This document shows, piece by piece, positions 34,291-44,799 of a stretch of 64,000 nucleotides of DNA; within the stretch, counting starts at the first letter, position 1, and every line of letters begins with the position of its first letter. The notes beneath the pieces were generated by a model. It worked only from the letters and a program-made list of their open reading frames with translations, was not told the DNA's origin and did not search any database. Source of the DNA: Streblospio benedicti. Its lineage: Eukaryota; Annelida; Polychaeta; Spionida; Spionidae. Both the position numbers and the translations under genes were made by a program. Location: assembly GCA_019095985.1 (NCBI GenBank), contig CM032661.1:10750569-10814568 (forward strand). The letters are read 5' to 3'.

Positions 34291-34581
34291 CCATATGCTG
34301 TATACCAAGTTACTAGAATACTTTATATTTACGATAGGCATCCCCTTCATTCTAGGTTTATCAGACAAACTTTAAAAAAAAAAGATTTTTTAAAGAAATG
34401 CCATAAACACCTCAATCAAACCGACCAGCACACAAAGAAAATCCTTAGTTCACTTTAAGGATAAAACTGCAAAGGAAGACCACTGTGCAGAATAGTACAC
34501 AAGTTAACATATGAGATCTGTAAGTGAAATACATAGGAGAAACAAAAAGACATCCATGAATGTGTTCATTGTGTTGGTAAT
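34260..34581 (+). mobile_element. Penelope-like coding stump, GIY-YIG lineage 2
   Basis: A basic stretch (KKPYAVYQVTRILYIYD) leads to IVHKLTYEICK and then GETKR-like text, matching the start of a GIY-YIG nuclease in Penelope-like elements. Terminal text follows (TGTGTTCATTGTGTTGGTA), shared with about 5091-5109, before the foldback transposon interrupts it at 34587. Old, with several breaks. Confidence 0.5.
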
Positions 34582-34586
34582 GTATA

Positions 34587-36269
34587 CACAGCGTTCAATC
34601 GATGTGCAGTGCTCGTGCGGTTTACCCAGTGCTCGTGCAAAGATAACCAGAATTTGTGTGTGATTTGTTTACTTTTGAACTGACAACTTTTTGTTTTTGG
34701 CTCCTGGTTACTTAACTGTATATCTTTTGCCCAATTTCTTTAGTGCATGGAAAATGGGAATATCTCTACTGTCTAAGGAAAGTTTCAATGCGCATCTGCA
34801 TTGGCTGGTTTTTGCCGCTAACTCCGCAATACATGACCACCCCCCCTCCATATGCCATTCATCCAGTAGAAAATGGAGAATATTATGGCTTTAAACACTG
34901 CATTTGGACAATGTGCACATGAGAATATGTATAGATCTTGATAGGCAACAGATCAATGCATTCTCATGCTAGTTGAAAGCATATACTGAACAAAAATGTA
35001 AAAAGAAGTGGTAAGCTAAAATCACCAGTGCTCGTGCGAGCTGCAAACCAGTGATGGTGTGTACTTCATTGATGTTATATATCAAGGATTGCTTTCAGCC
35101 TCACTTCTGAGGGTGAAACCATCAAAATTTACGTACACTAATGGACTTGTCAATACAAAGACATTTACGTATTTATAATTCCATATGGATTGGTATGCTT
35201 CATTCCAATTAAATATGCCATCAATTTTTAATCAGGCCCAATGTTCAGGTTAATGTTTTTTGTAACGTTTGTTTGCTAGCTGGAATGTTTCAGTACTCTG
35301 ATTTTTGAATACTGCACAGCATTCACGTGATTGAAACCGAAAGTGAAAGTGACAAATTGGTTTAACCTATGAGGTGAGATATAATTCCATTTAAATATAA
35401 TTCCTATTTAAAGTTTTGAAGGCCATTTAAGCCTGCTAGTTGTTAATCACTTGATATACCGTAATGTTCATCATTGGAAGCATTTTTGTTGAATTGTTGA
35501 TGATCAAGTGGAAATAACAGCAATAAGTAATTGAGCCATAAATGATCATATCTCTAATCGACAATGCACATTGCTTTCTTCATTTGAGTGCTTGACTGTT
35601 TTAGGCTCACTCCTACACAATTACACAGTTGTTCTTACATTTTCCTTATTTTATACGTAATATGACGTCAGGTGTATTATACAATGTTCAACTTATTTCA
35701 GATCATGAGTTTCCAGGAAGATTTGGGGGTGGCACCCCTGACCCAGGTACAATGTTTTAAGATATTTCATGTAAATACATAACATCAATGAAATACACAC
35801 CATCACTGGTTTGCAGCTCGCACGAGCACTGGTGATTTCAACTTACCACTTCTTTTTACATTTTTGTTCAGTATATGCTTTCAACAAGCATGAGAATGCA
35901 TTGATCTGTTGCCTATCAAGATCTATACATATTCTCATGCTCACATTGTCCAAATGCAGTGTTTAAAGCCATAATATTCTCCATTTTCTATTGGATGAAT
36001 GGCATATGGAGGGGGGTGGTCATGTATTGCGGAGTTAGCGGCAAAAACCAGCCAATGCAGATGCGCATTGAAACTTTCCTTAGACAGTAGAGATATTCCC
36101 ATTTTCCATGCACTAAAGAAATTGGGCAAAAGATATACAGTTAAGTAACCAGGAGCCAAAAACAAAAAGTTGTCAGTTCAAAAGTAAACAAATCACACAC
36201 GAATTCTGGTTATCTTTGCACGAGCACTGGGTAAACCGCACGAGCACTGCACATCGATTGAACGCCGTG
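34587..36269. mobile_element. 1.68-kb foldback DNA transposon with about 490-bp TIRs
   Basis: Left arm 34587-35080 and right arm about 35790-36269 are near-identical complements beginning CACAGCGTTC / CACGGCGTTC. GTATA flanks both ends (34582-34586, 36270-36274), a 5-bp target duplication. A CCAGTGCTCGTGC motif occurs twice near each outer end and once at each inner end. The 700-bp centre has no coding frame. Identical peptide readings on both arms reflect the inversion, not a gene. Superfamily unknown; 5-bp duplications and CAC ends occur in Transib-like groups, but that is only a hint. Confidence 0.8.
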
Positions 36270-36274
36270 GTATA

Positions 36275-36366
36275 GATAGAGTCATTTCTAAAGTTCACAA
36301 CACATTTTTTACTTACAAAAGTCATAGACAATTTCGTCAACAGCTGTTGACATCTTCAAAATGACC
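36275..36366 (-). mobile_element. Penelope-like terminal segment with degenerate hammerhead
   Basis: The complement matches 37365-37445 (shared GAAGATGTCAACAGCT and AGAAATGACTCTATC). On the minus strand GTCAT pairs with ATGAC as stem I, the perfect stem GTCAACAGCTGTTGAC is stem II and GAAA follows. The CUGANGA box is imperfect, so activity is doubtful. It continues the text interrupted by the foldback transposon. Confidence 0.55.
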
Positions 36367-36454
36367 AACTGCACATGACAGGCAGCTAATCTTACCGGCT
36401 GCTGCCGAATATTGGGTCATAGACTTGGGAGAGCCAGTGGGCCCCCTCGTCCCG

Positions 36455-36865
36455 GTTCATGACCTGTGTATCCATGTATTGGTGAGACAGGCCGAAAGTT
36501 TGGTATGAGACTGAAAGAACATACGAAAGATGTGGATACCGACAGAAAGAAAACATACACAAGATCTAAGAAGAAGGAACCTCTGACTGAGTTAACAAGA
36601 AGGCGATAACAAATCATGTAAACAAACATAACCGTGACATAGATTGGGATAGTGCTAGCAAGATTGACAGAGAGAGTGACTAGAAAAAGAGAACGATTGA
36701 GGCAGTACATATCCGAACCAACAGGCAAGTCATGAACTGAGATGAGGGGGCCCACCAGCTTTCGTGAGTCTATGACCGAATTCTCGGTGGTGACTGGGAA
36801 GATTATTGCCTGTCAACTTCAACTTCAACCATTTTAAGGCCAACATTAACTGATCCCAGAGATTG
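36455..36865 (+). mobile_element. Penelope-like fragment, GIY-YIG lineage 3
   Basis: The plus strand reads IGETGRKFGMRLKEHTKDVD, the GIY-YIG helix typical of Penelope-like elements. The following text resembles that of the element at 61540-62277 (shared NRDEGA and QLS blocks). Broken in several places. Confidence 0.65.
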
Positions 36866-36899
36866 GGATAAATAAGAAATAATATAGAATATTTACATG

Positions 36900-37360
36900 A
36901 ATAAATGAAAACATTTCAGTCTAACATTTAGTATGTACATGTGTTTTGAAACAGTCAAGAGTGTCAGCTGATGTTATATGCTGTGGTAGGCCATTCCAAT
37001 CCTTTATGGTGCAAGGATGAAATGAATTCATCCGTGTCTCACACTGGGAGTACATTGTTTGGAAGGAATGTTGATGGATCCCTCTTGACGACCTATTTGG
37101 TGCCGCCAATCTATTTTCTACATTCACTCGAGTCAGACCATTTGCAAGCCTATACATCATGATAAGACGGGTGTTCTTACGACGTTCTTGTAGTGAGGGC
37201 CATTGCAGTTTGCAAGCATGTCACTTACACTGGACCTTTTTTGATAACGGTTGCACACATAGTGTGCGGCGCGACTCTGAACCATTTCCACTCTGTTTAT
37301 ATCCACTTGTGTGCTTGGGTCCCACACTGGGCTAGCATGTGCTGTCATATGCAGTTGGTC
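36900..37360 (-). pseudogene. LINE reverse transcriptase C-terminal fragment
   Basis: Minus frames read PVWDPSTQVDINRVEMVQSR, then MMYRLANGL, and FHPCTIKDWNGLPQHITSA, matching the C-terminal text of Jockey/CR1-like LINEs. The same family is seen at 47787-48482 (DPYTDQDIKEVEQVQRRAAR, FPRTIRDWNSLP). A frame change separates the two minus frames near 37157. The fragment sits between two Penelope-like terminal segments. Confidence 0.8.
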
Positions 37361-37750
37361 ATGTTGAAGATGTCAACAGCTCTTGACGAAAATGTCAATG
37401 AATTTTATTATTAAACATGTGTTGTAAACTTCAGAAATGACTCTATCAACAAAAAGACAGTTTAAAATTAGATTCAAAGAACACATAGATATAAAAATTG
37501 CTAATTCCGCCATCACAGAGTATCTCATGAACATTAGAGACAAATGTAACATTGAAGACATTGTAACAAAATACTGGGAAAAGAAAACAAGAAAACCAGA
37601 AGACATGCACTACAGAAGCTCTCAAGATCCACCGCAGAGAATCGACTCTGAACTAGAACAGATGGAGGGAAGTACCACAGTACTGAAGTTTCTTCAGCCT
37701 GCTTGTCCTGAAGTGTTGTATCCTGAGGAAGCCGGCCAGCTGCCACAGTG
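37357..37750 (+). mobile_element. Penelope-like terminal segment and coding stump
   Basis: 37357-37402 repeats the degenerate hammerhead layout (GTCAT, GTCAACAGCTCTTGAC stem, GAAA). Then 37437-37751 is open and begins STKRQFKIRFKEHIDIKIAN, like the second half of a GIY-YIG domain; its C-terminal text (SELEQMEGSTTVLKFLQP) is not recognised. Inverted relative to 36275-36366, the two segments enclose lineage 3 and a LINE. Confidence 0.5.
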
Positions 37751-38129
37751 AAACGCTGAGTTTCCACAAAATAACAAGCATTAGAGGCACAAAAAAGTAT
37801 AAAATATTGCCACATGTACATTTTTCTAGGATTAGCTACACATGGAATGCAAGATGGTAATTAAAAAAATGGAAATTAGTGTTTAAAATTGATAGAAGTG
37901 TGCGTCTTAGAAAAACGCACATAACGTTTTACCGATAAACTGGGCTTAACAAGGATTTAGCTCAGCTGCAATTGGAGATTCAGAAAGAACAAATTTTGCG
38001 TGAAGGCAAATTTTACTCAAAAATGTCCGCGTTTATGCTTTTCTGATTTTCTACCCGCTATTAAAAGGGAACCTCAGATGAGCTACATAAGCACATTAAT
38101 AAGGCTATTAAATGGATTGATAAACTTAC

Positions 38130-38401
38130 TACGTTCTGTCTAGTTGCTGATGACAAGTTCCACCATTTAAGCAGCTCCCCTGGTGACAAGTTTGTGATGC
38201 TTCTTCCATAAAGCTGTGTGACGTGCATTGACATTTTGTTTCTGTAAATGCTGTCACACCAACAAATGAAGTAGCATTCGTATTGACAATATAAGCTTCT
38301 GATGTTGCTTTTAAAACACTTGAACAACCTTCTTCACATTCTTCAGACAAACAGTCATCAATTGGAACCATTGAAATTTTTATTCCAACATATTCTTCAA
38401 A
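38130..38401 (-). CDS. CadN: Cadherin exon 3: end of NC domain and first half of EGF repeat
   Basis: The translation contains DDCLSEECEEGCSSVL, the conserved EGCSS cysteine motif of the NC domain. It continues to KCQC and then GSCLNGGTCHQQLDRT, the first half of an EGF-like repeat. The exon ends with TA before GTAAGT. Joined to the C that opens the next exon this gives Tyr, so the EGF repeat reads on as YCTCPPSFTGPRC across a 19-kb intron. That exact fit is strong evidence that exons 3 and 4 are neighbours in the mRNA. Confidence 0.92.
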
Positions 38402-38830
38402 CTAAAATCAACCAAATACACTCATAAGCTAGAATAAACCATGTACAAATTAAAGATGTTTGAAAAAACGCAAGTATCCTATGAAGTTTACCCTTGATAT
38501 TGTTATATTATTATACAGCCGCCGCCAGGTGGCTGCTAGAGACAGTTCCTTATTTAAGCCACTCACAGTCCACACGCATGTTTCAGAAACACGCAGCTAT
38601 CTTAAAAAATCTCCCTAAGATTTTGAAAAAGCATTGATTAATTTATTCTTTGGGATCTCCAGAAGAGGGAGTTTCTGTGCAATTACTTATGGACATCAAT
38701 AGGTATTAGCCTCTAATAGCAATAATTAACCTCTTATTAGAGAAAGACCAACGGCTGAAGTATGTGGCCTAAGGCAGAAAATAAATAAAAATTATATAAA
38801 TAATATAAATGAATAAGAATAAACACCAAC

Positions 38831-39084
38831 CTCTCCAAGGGATTCTGCAATGAGACCGCTCAATTTCGTTTTTCTATAATATGGGGAACCATGTGCTGCA
38901 AATCTAACATTAATTGTGGTTTCACTTGTTGGACTTTTCATTATCGTAAAAATATCAACATTTGAGGGTGGAATGCCATATTTTTCTGCCAATTTTTCCT
39001 TGAGCAAATTATATTTACTCTTTCCATAGTCATCTGGACCAGTACCAAATTTAGGCCGTGTAACAAATTCCTCAGCAGTAACTC
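38831..39084 (-). CDS. CadN: Cadherin exon 2: NC domain core
   Basis: The exon reads VTAEEFVTRPKFGTGPDD, then KEKLAEKYGIPPSNVDIF and a segment ending GLIAESLGE. The TAEEF motif and the IP-x-x-NVDIFTI strand are hallmarks of the non-chordate classical cadherin domain, which in arthropod cadherins is cleaved during maturation. The acceptor is TTTCAG and the donor GAGAG/GTTGGT. It enters with two nucleotides and leaves in phase 0, fitting both neighbours exactly. The exon sits between a tRNA-derived SINE (39125-39310) and an unremarkable 430-bp intron. Confidence 0.9.
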
Positions 39085-39124
39085 CTGAAATTTGCTTTAA
39101 ATAAATATTATTAGTTCAATTATA

Positions 39125-39310
39125 TTCTCTCTCTCTCTTTTATGGTAAGCAAGCTCCTACCCACTATATTGACATATAGGGTGAAGACACATCTTCCATT
39201 TGACTATATCAAGTGGCCCAGACGGGACTCGAACTCACGACCCCAAGGTTGTGAGACCAGAATGATACCATCATCGCAAGCAGCGGGCTGTTAAAAGGCT
39301 ACACGGACGA
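39125..39310 (-). repeat. tRNA-derived SINE head
   Basis: The minus strand carries GAGTTCGAGTCCCGTCTGGG, a near-consensus B box, preceded by GGTCTCACAACCTTGGGGTCGTGA-like anticodon-arm text (from about 39270). The acceptor and anticodon stems do not fold cleanly, so this is a tRNA-derived SINE rather than a tRNA gene. It lies in the intron between cadherin exons 1 and 2. Confidence 0.55.
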
Positions 39311-39339
39311 ACCGTTGTCTCTGTAGCCGCCAGCCTTAG

Positions 39340-39485
39340 TACATACTTGGTCAATTATCTTCTCAACCGGATCTCATCTGTTTCAACCCGCGCAACGCCG
39401 GGTAAACAGCTAGTATATATATATATTTATATATATATATATACTAGCTGTATACCCGGCGTTGCTCGGGTTGAAACAGATGAGA
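39340..39485. repeat. Palindrome around a (TA)n core
   Basis: CGGATCTCATCTGTTTCAAC...CGCCGGGTAAACAGCTAGTA on the left is mirrored by TACTAGCTGTATACCCGGCG...GAAACAGATGAGATC on the right of a TA-rich centre (39412-39443). The same end, CGCCGGGTAGACAGCTAGTA, is at 42645-42664. This looks like two copies of one repeat meeting head to head at TA repeats. Confidence 0.7.
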
Positions 39486-40050
39486 TCTGGAAGACATTAA
39501 ATTCGCCTCCCTCCACACACTTCCTCCTGTCCCACATCCCTCGAACCAGGTCTCGTCAGTATACAGGTCTGTGACAGATTAAATACACCTCCATCACCGT
39601 CCTCCCATCGTCATATGTCTAAGCCATTTATACACTAAATGTACTAAATATGGCAATGATTGATCCTTCTAATATCACTCCCCCAGCTACTGCTACCTAT
39701 GGTAAACACGTGCGGAGCAGATTAAATGTCCCACTATCCCAAACCTTCCTTCCAACCCGCCGCCCCCTCTTCCCTCCCCAAACCCTCTGTACCCCATCCC
39801 CATCTAAATAGGTCCATAATTAATGCACCCCCTTCCTGCTGCTGCTCTGGTTGAAACGGATGAGATCAAAACATATCAAATGCTCCTCCCTTCCTATTCT
39901 TTCCCCTCTCCCACATCCCTCACACCAACTCCCTTCACTATACAGGTCCGGGAAAGATTAAATACACTTCCATCACCTTCTTCCCACAGTCATATGTGAC
40001 AGCCATACACACACTACATGTATGTGTCAATGCTTGATCAGTCTAATATA
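39430..40050 (+). repeat. Dispersed repeat, inverted partner at 42215-42670
   Basis: Starts at the CTAGCTG...CCCGGCGTTGC end and continues with pyrimidine-rich text containing CCCCATCCCCATCTAAATAG and CAGTCATATGTGACAGCCAT. The complement of these blocks appears in 42215-42670. Non-coding; the family is common by type in invertebrates but I cannot name it. Confidence 0.6.
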
Positions 40051-40054
40051 ATAA

Positions 40055-41165
40055 GTTTGGAATGCCCTTTTTAGCTCAACGTATGATGGCGTTATCTACT
40101 ACCAGCCCAAAAAAAAGTTTTATATGGCGTCATGCATTGTTTTCTTGCGTGTATGCTGCCGTAATGCGTGAGTGGATCGTGCGTTTTTGATAAGTGGAGC
40201 CTATGTGACGGGCACTTGAACTACACCGGCTTATGCTTATGCTTACAGATTCAAATAATTCCTGAAATAATCTATTAATTAATTAATTAAATTAATTAAT
40301 TAAGTGGATGAGTATCAATGTATAATGTACAATTAATTTTAATACCTGTTACTCAAGCGGTGCTTAGTGTAGTTTGGGTCAAGGATTGTATGCAATTCAT
40401 TTACTTTTATTTATTTTTATTTACTTTACTTAAATTTACGTAGGCAACGTTTTTCATAGAATGAGGTACGTTTAAAGTACGCATAACGCACGGGTAACGT
40501 TAGCTGTAGCAAAGAAAGACGTTCCGCTTATCTACTTACGTGTAACGTACTACGTATGACGTATATGCAGTGGAAACCCGCATGTTTAACGTTTTATTTA
40601 CACAAACATGGCCCTGTAATGAGCATGGCATCTATTTATTTTGAAAATAATTCGTAAATTGTTCGTAGCAGGGACGTGTACAGGTAACATAATCTTATTC
40701 TGTGCACTCACTGGGTTATGAAGAATGATTTGCCAAAGTTTCGAGGTATTTGGAAATCTGCTTTTGAAGATGTTGCGCATATAACGAACACACACTCCCC
40801 ATTTATATAATATATATAACTTCAGGAGCAGGTATAATATAGAATTAAATTATTTCAATGAACAATAGAATGTCATGGTGGCTGGCAAATTTGTTTCGTG
40901 GTAAAATCACTCAACAGAGCCAGGCTTAAAACATTTTCAATCCCAGATAAATCTAAGTGTAGAATACTAAAACAAACTTTTGAATAAACATTTACAGTTA
41001 GTTACTAAAAGTTTATAACAATTTTCAAAAATCAATATTGCTCATATGAAAAACAATATTGCTCATATTACATACATTAAACCTGTATTTATAGTTTATG
41101 TAGTTGATTCTGTTAAAAATATATGTGGTACTTAATACATATAAATATTGTTAAAATTTTATTTT
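40055..41165. other. Intron, nothing recognised
   Basis: AT-rich, with a short ATTAATTA run (40271-40303). No frame with family likeness. Confidence 0.4.
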
Positions 41166-41169
41166 CTGC

Positions 41170-42210
41170 AGAATGCACTCTTAAGAATTTGCTAGTACGA
41201 TTTTTTCTTATGCCTGCATTCCGAAACTTAATTCATTTCTGTTGTTGAGCGAAGCTAATTTGGGTTTGTATATTAATATGTATTTTTCTTTTAAACATAG
41301 ATTGCATTGTTCTGTTTCTGTCCTGTATGGTGTTGCTTTTTCTAGAATTTTCCATGTTATTTGATATTGAGTGTTTTTTATCTTTGAGAGTCCAAATATA
41401 CCAGCTGAGGGTAGTGGCGTTTCTGGTTCCGTTGCTTCTGAAGCTGGCTGTATGATTCCTGTATCGTTCTTTAAAAGGTGTTGATGTTAATCCTATGTAT
41501 GTTTCTTCTTTTAGGGGGTCTGTTGTTTTAACAGTGGCTTGGTATATTATGTTTATTTTTCTGGCTTAATTGGTATACCAATGATTTCTCGAGGGACTTT
41601 CCATTTAAGAAGCATTTGTCTTTCCTCCTGCAGTTGCATTTGTTTTCATTAGTTTTTTCTTCCTTTAACTGTTGCTTGTTGTGTCCATCTAGGTAGTTAT
41701 TTATGTTTGGCATACAGCTGTATGACAATTTGGTGATGTTTTTGTTGAATATCTTATGTAAGGAGTGTTTGTTTGGGAAGCAGTCACTTAATATTGTGAA
41801 GAAAGCTTTTCCAATATTGGTTTTCACTTGCATGTCAAACGGTGCCCACTCAAAAAGTAACCACCCTCCGAATATAATAAAAGCCATTCCAGAAAACATA
41901 AATGAAAGACTATCGGAAATATCCTCCTCAGAAAAATATATTTAAAGAAGCCACACAACCCTACCAGACAGCCCTTCAAGAAAGCGGACACAAATACATG
42001 CTAAAGTATGATATATGTCAAACAGTGGTTTAAACCATGTTATTTTTCTGTGTTTTTCTGCAGTTATTAGTTGGGGCTTCATCATTGTTATCATTGTTTC
42101 TCTCATATTTTAGCACGTATTTGTATGCGCTTTCTTGAAGGGCTGTCTGGTGGGTTGTATGGCTTCTTTAAATATTTTTCTGCGGAGGATATTTCCGATA
42201 GTCTTTCATC
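41170..42210 (-). mobile_element. Penelope-like element fragment, GIY-YIG lineage 4
   Basis: Minus frames show KTNIGKAFFTILSDCFPNKH, KIFNKNITKLSYSCMPNINN and CNCRRKDKCFLNGKSLEKS, then a GIY-YIG segment [18 protein letters not shown] and a zinc-like CNLCLKEKY tail. This is the well-known 3' half of one Penelope-like lineage. A short inverted duplication (41900-42010 against 42105-42210) lies at its 5' side. Old, with several breaks. Confidence 0.75.
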
Positions 42211-42214
42211 TCAA

Positions 42215-42670
42215 TTTATTTAATCTGTTCCAGATCTCATCTGTTTCAACCCGAGAAGCAGCAGCAAGTGGGTGATGGAGATGCATTTAGTCTGCTCTGG
42301 ACCTGTTTAGATGGGGATGGAGAAGAGAGTGTTGGGGAGAGAAGAGGGGGGTGGCAGCTGAAGGAAGGGTAGAAGAGGGTGAAATATTTAATCTGTTCCG
42401 CACGTGTTTACCAGGGGTAGAAGTAGCTTCGAGGAGGGATATTAGAGAGATCAATCATTGCCATATACATGTAGTGTGTATATGACTGTCACATATGACG
42501 ATGGAGGAAAGTGATGGCGGTGTATTTAATCTGTCCCAGACCTGTTTACTGATCGGAGCTGGTGTGAGGGATGGGAGACAGAGTGAAAGATGGGGGGGGG
42601 GAGCTTTTAATGTGTTCCGGATCTCATCGGTTACAACCCAAGAAACGCCGGGTAGACAGCTAGTAATATA
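42215..42670 (-). repeat. Inverted partner of the 39430-40050 repeat
   Basis: The complement shows the same order of blocks as 39430-40050 and ends CGCCGGGTAGACAGCTAGTA next to a TA-rich tail. With its partner it encloses the Penelope fragment 41170-42210. Confidence 0.6.
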
Positions 42671-43020
42671 TATATGCCGGTGGAATATAAATAATATAAT
42701 ATACAATAGTATTACAATATATTGTAACATAATACAACATAATATAACATAATAAAAATGATGAACCAAACATGTGCATTACAATGTAGTGAAATAAACT
42801 GCCCATCTGTGATATGTTATATATGGGTATGTAAAATTGAACAAATAGGTCAGGGCATTTAACCTCGAGCGTTGACCCTTTGGGACTATGGTATGCCCTG
42901 GCCTTTATAGAGATTCTTAATAGTTAGATAAAAGTTGAACAGTCCTGAAATTTAGGTATGAAGTATATGAAATGAATATATTCAAAACATGGAAATCAAG
43001 TTTCAGAAGATTATATTTAC

Positions 43021-43199
43021 CTTCTAATCTAAGTGAGCCTGAGTTGAATACTGCATCATCTCCTATATCCACTATGCGTATTTCAATTGAAGATATAACA
43101 TCTCGTGTCCAATGTTTATCATAAACTCTAACTTTAAAGTTATAAGTACCAGGAAGTATTTTATCTTTTGTATACAGCATTCCTGTATCTGGATCAAGG
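43021..43199 (-). CDS. CadN: Cadherin exon 1 of 10 seen: last cadherin repeat and start of NC domain
   Basis: Translation starts LDPDTGMLYTKDKILPGTY, runs through the cadherin strand motif FKVRVYD and ends at SGSLRLEG. LDPDTG and V-x-V-x-D are typical of the C-terminal half of a cadherin repeat; the text after IRIVDIGDD is the entry to the NC domain. The acceptor is TTTTTAG at 43200-43205 and the donor GTAAAT follows 43021. The exon begins with one nucleotide completing an upstream codon and ends with one nucleotide, which pairs with the two-nucleotide start of the next exon. No earlier exon was recognised upstream. Confidence 0.88.
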
Positions 43200-43329
43200 C
43201 TAAAAATAACATTAATTAGTCAAGTAAAATCATCAACGATAAATGTCATTTAACAACACACATGTGTCATTTTACTCTAACCAAAGTACTTCAAAAAGGG
43301 CTTGGTATTTAGAGTAAAAATACTTGAGA

Positions 43330-43690
43330 CACGAAGATAGAAAGGTAAGGGAAGACCAAAAGAGATATGTAAATGTAAATAGTCTCAATTAACTGTTATT
43401 GTGCTCTAGCGACTTCACATATTTACACTAGGTCATTGGCATCCTTATCACACTATATCCTTCTCAACTCCCTAGGGAGCAACAGCACATTGCTACCGTA
43501 AAGCAGACGTGCTAATCACTCACATTCGCGTTCATTCGCCTGACCTGTACCTATTTAACGTGTAGGTACCATGGAGCAGTGTGTGACTTGTTAGAGATAG
43601 GCTTGCTCAACACCCACCATCAGACCCGACCAGGAATCGAACCCACGACCTTCTGGTCCAACTCCCTATCCACTCGTCCACAGAGGCACA
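43330..43690 (-). mobile_element. tRNA-derived SINE
   Basis: The minus strand begins near 43690 with TGGACGAGTGGATAGGGAG (A-box-like), followed by GTGGGTTCGATTCCTGGTCG, a perfect B box at tRNA spacing. A body of about 250 bp and a tail with repeated TTTACA follow. A related tail (TTACACCAGGTCATTGGC) is at 26490-26590 beside copy A. Pol III transcription from the internal boxes is the expected mode. Confidence 0.7.
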
Positions 43691-43933
43691 CAGCTGCAAA
43701 TGAAGCTCTTGGCTGAGTAGTTACACCTACCGTCTGGGACTACGTATAGGTCGAGCACTCGTTTAAGTCGAATTACTTGTTTTGGCCTCAAAATTGTGAA
43801 TTTTAAGAAAAATTGAAGAAAATCTGAACACATTTTTCTTACCTCGTTCAAGTACAACAAGGCCACGTGAACATCACGAACCGCGAAAAATATTATTTCC
43901 CGACTACGCTGCTGGTCAATGCAATTAATGTGC

Positions 43934-44518
43934 TGACAGCAAGTTCAGAACGATACATTTTTAATCATAACTAAAAAATGGTAATGAATATCAAAATAAA
44001 AATTATAGGAATGAAACACTATTTTTTTGCCAGATCTACATTGCAATTTTGATTATTCTGATTGGTTTACATAATAGTGAACACTTACATGAAAATGGCA
44101 TTTTTCCAGTGTCTGTGAGAGACAGTCAGACATTTTGAACAAGTCAAAATTGGGGATTAGGTACCATGATTGGAACAGCAATGTTTATATTTTTGATTTC
44201 CATACACATGGATAGTCACATAATTGGTGATACATAAATGTGTATGCAAATCAAAAATATAAACAAACTTGGCTGTTCCAATCATGGTACCTAATCCCCA
44301 ATTTTGACTTGTTCAAAATGTCTGACTTTGTCTCTCACAGACACTGGAAAAATGCCATTTTCATGTAAGTGTTCACTATTATGTAAACCAATCAGAATAA
44401 TCAAAATTGCAATGTAGATCTGGCAAAAAATAGCGTTTCATTCCAATGATTTTTATTTTGACATTCATTACCATTTTTTAGTTATGATTAAAAATGTATC
44501 GTTCTGAACTTGCTGTCA
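43934..44518. mobile_element. 585-bp near-perfect palindromic foldback element
   Basis: The arms 43934-44207 and about 44240-44518 are complementary at almost every base. Outer ends read TGACAGCAAGTTCAGAACG / CGTTCTGAACTTGCTGTCA and the centre is about 30 bp. No coding frame, and no clear target duplication in the flanks. Arms this similar imply recent insertion or gene conversion. Confidence 0.8.
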
Positions 44519-44799
44519 CAACATTAGTCTGTTTGCTTTACTCAGAAGTGAAATTAGTTACATGTACACAATAAAACAGTTTAACTGTAGTGGCAGATAA
44601 ACTTAAAGGCTTTTGGCTCTTTATTGTGTGGATTGGGCCTAAATTGACAAAGGCTTTGTTGTGCAATCTGCATGTCACCTTCACTGATCAATGATGTAAT
44701 GGCACTCACACACATGACCTGACTAGCTGATAGAAGCCTACATGGCAACTTCTGAACTTACAGGGGTCAGTGATTATGTTCATAATTAAACTGCCTCTA

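Larger units (their letters stand above)
1632..43199 (-). other. CadN: Gene span: non-chordate classical (type III) cadherin, partial, ten exons
   Basis: Ten minus-strand exons (43021-43199, 38831-39084, 38130-38401, 18833-19016, 11996-12178, 10741-10986, 9231-9423, 6810-6994, 3202-3496, 1632-1827) have AG acceptors and GT donors and join without a stop or phase conflict for 2187 nt. The domain order is last cadherin repeat, NC (non-chordate cadherin) domain, EGF, laminin G, EGF, laminin G, then a Cys-rich module. In known relatives this is the membrane-proximal part of a calcium-dependent homophilic adhesion receptor whose tail binds catenins. Two LamG domains fit the DN-cadherin type better than DE-cadherin, which has one. 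The transmembrane segment and catenin-binding tail would lie left of base 1. The many upstream cadherin repeats are not seen to the right of 43.2 kb. Introns are full of mobile elements; the largest (19017-38129) holds the copy A retroelement. Confidence 0.9.

Noticed and set aside
34691-36165. Two identical peptides starting MFLAPGYLTVYLL on opposite strands
   Set aside because: They lie in the complementary arms of the foldback transposon; not a duplicated gene.
39225-39290. Possible tRNA gene on the minus strand
   Set aside because: B box is good but acceptor and anticodon stems do not pair; fits a SINE head better.
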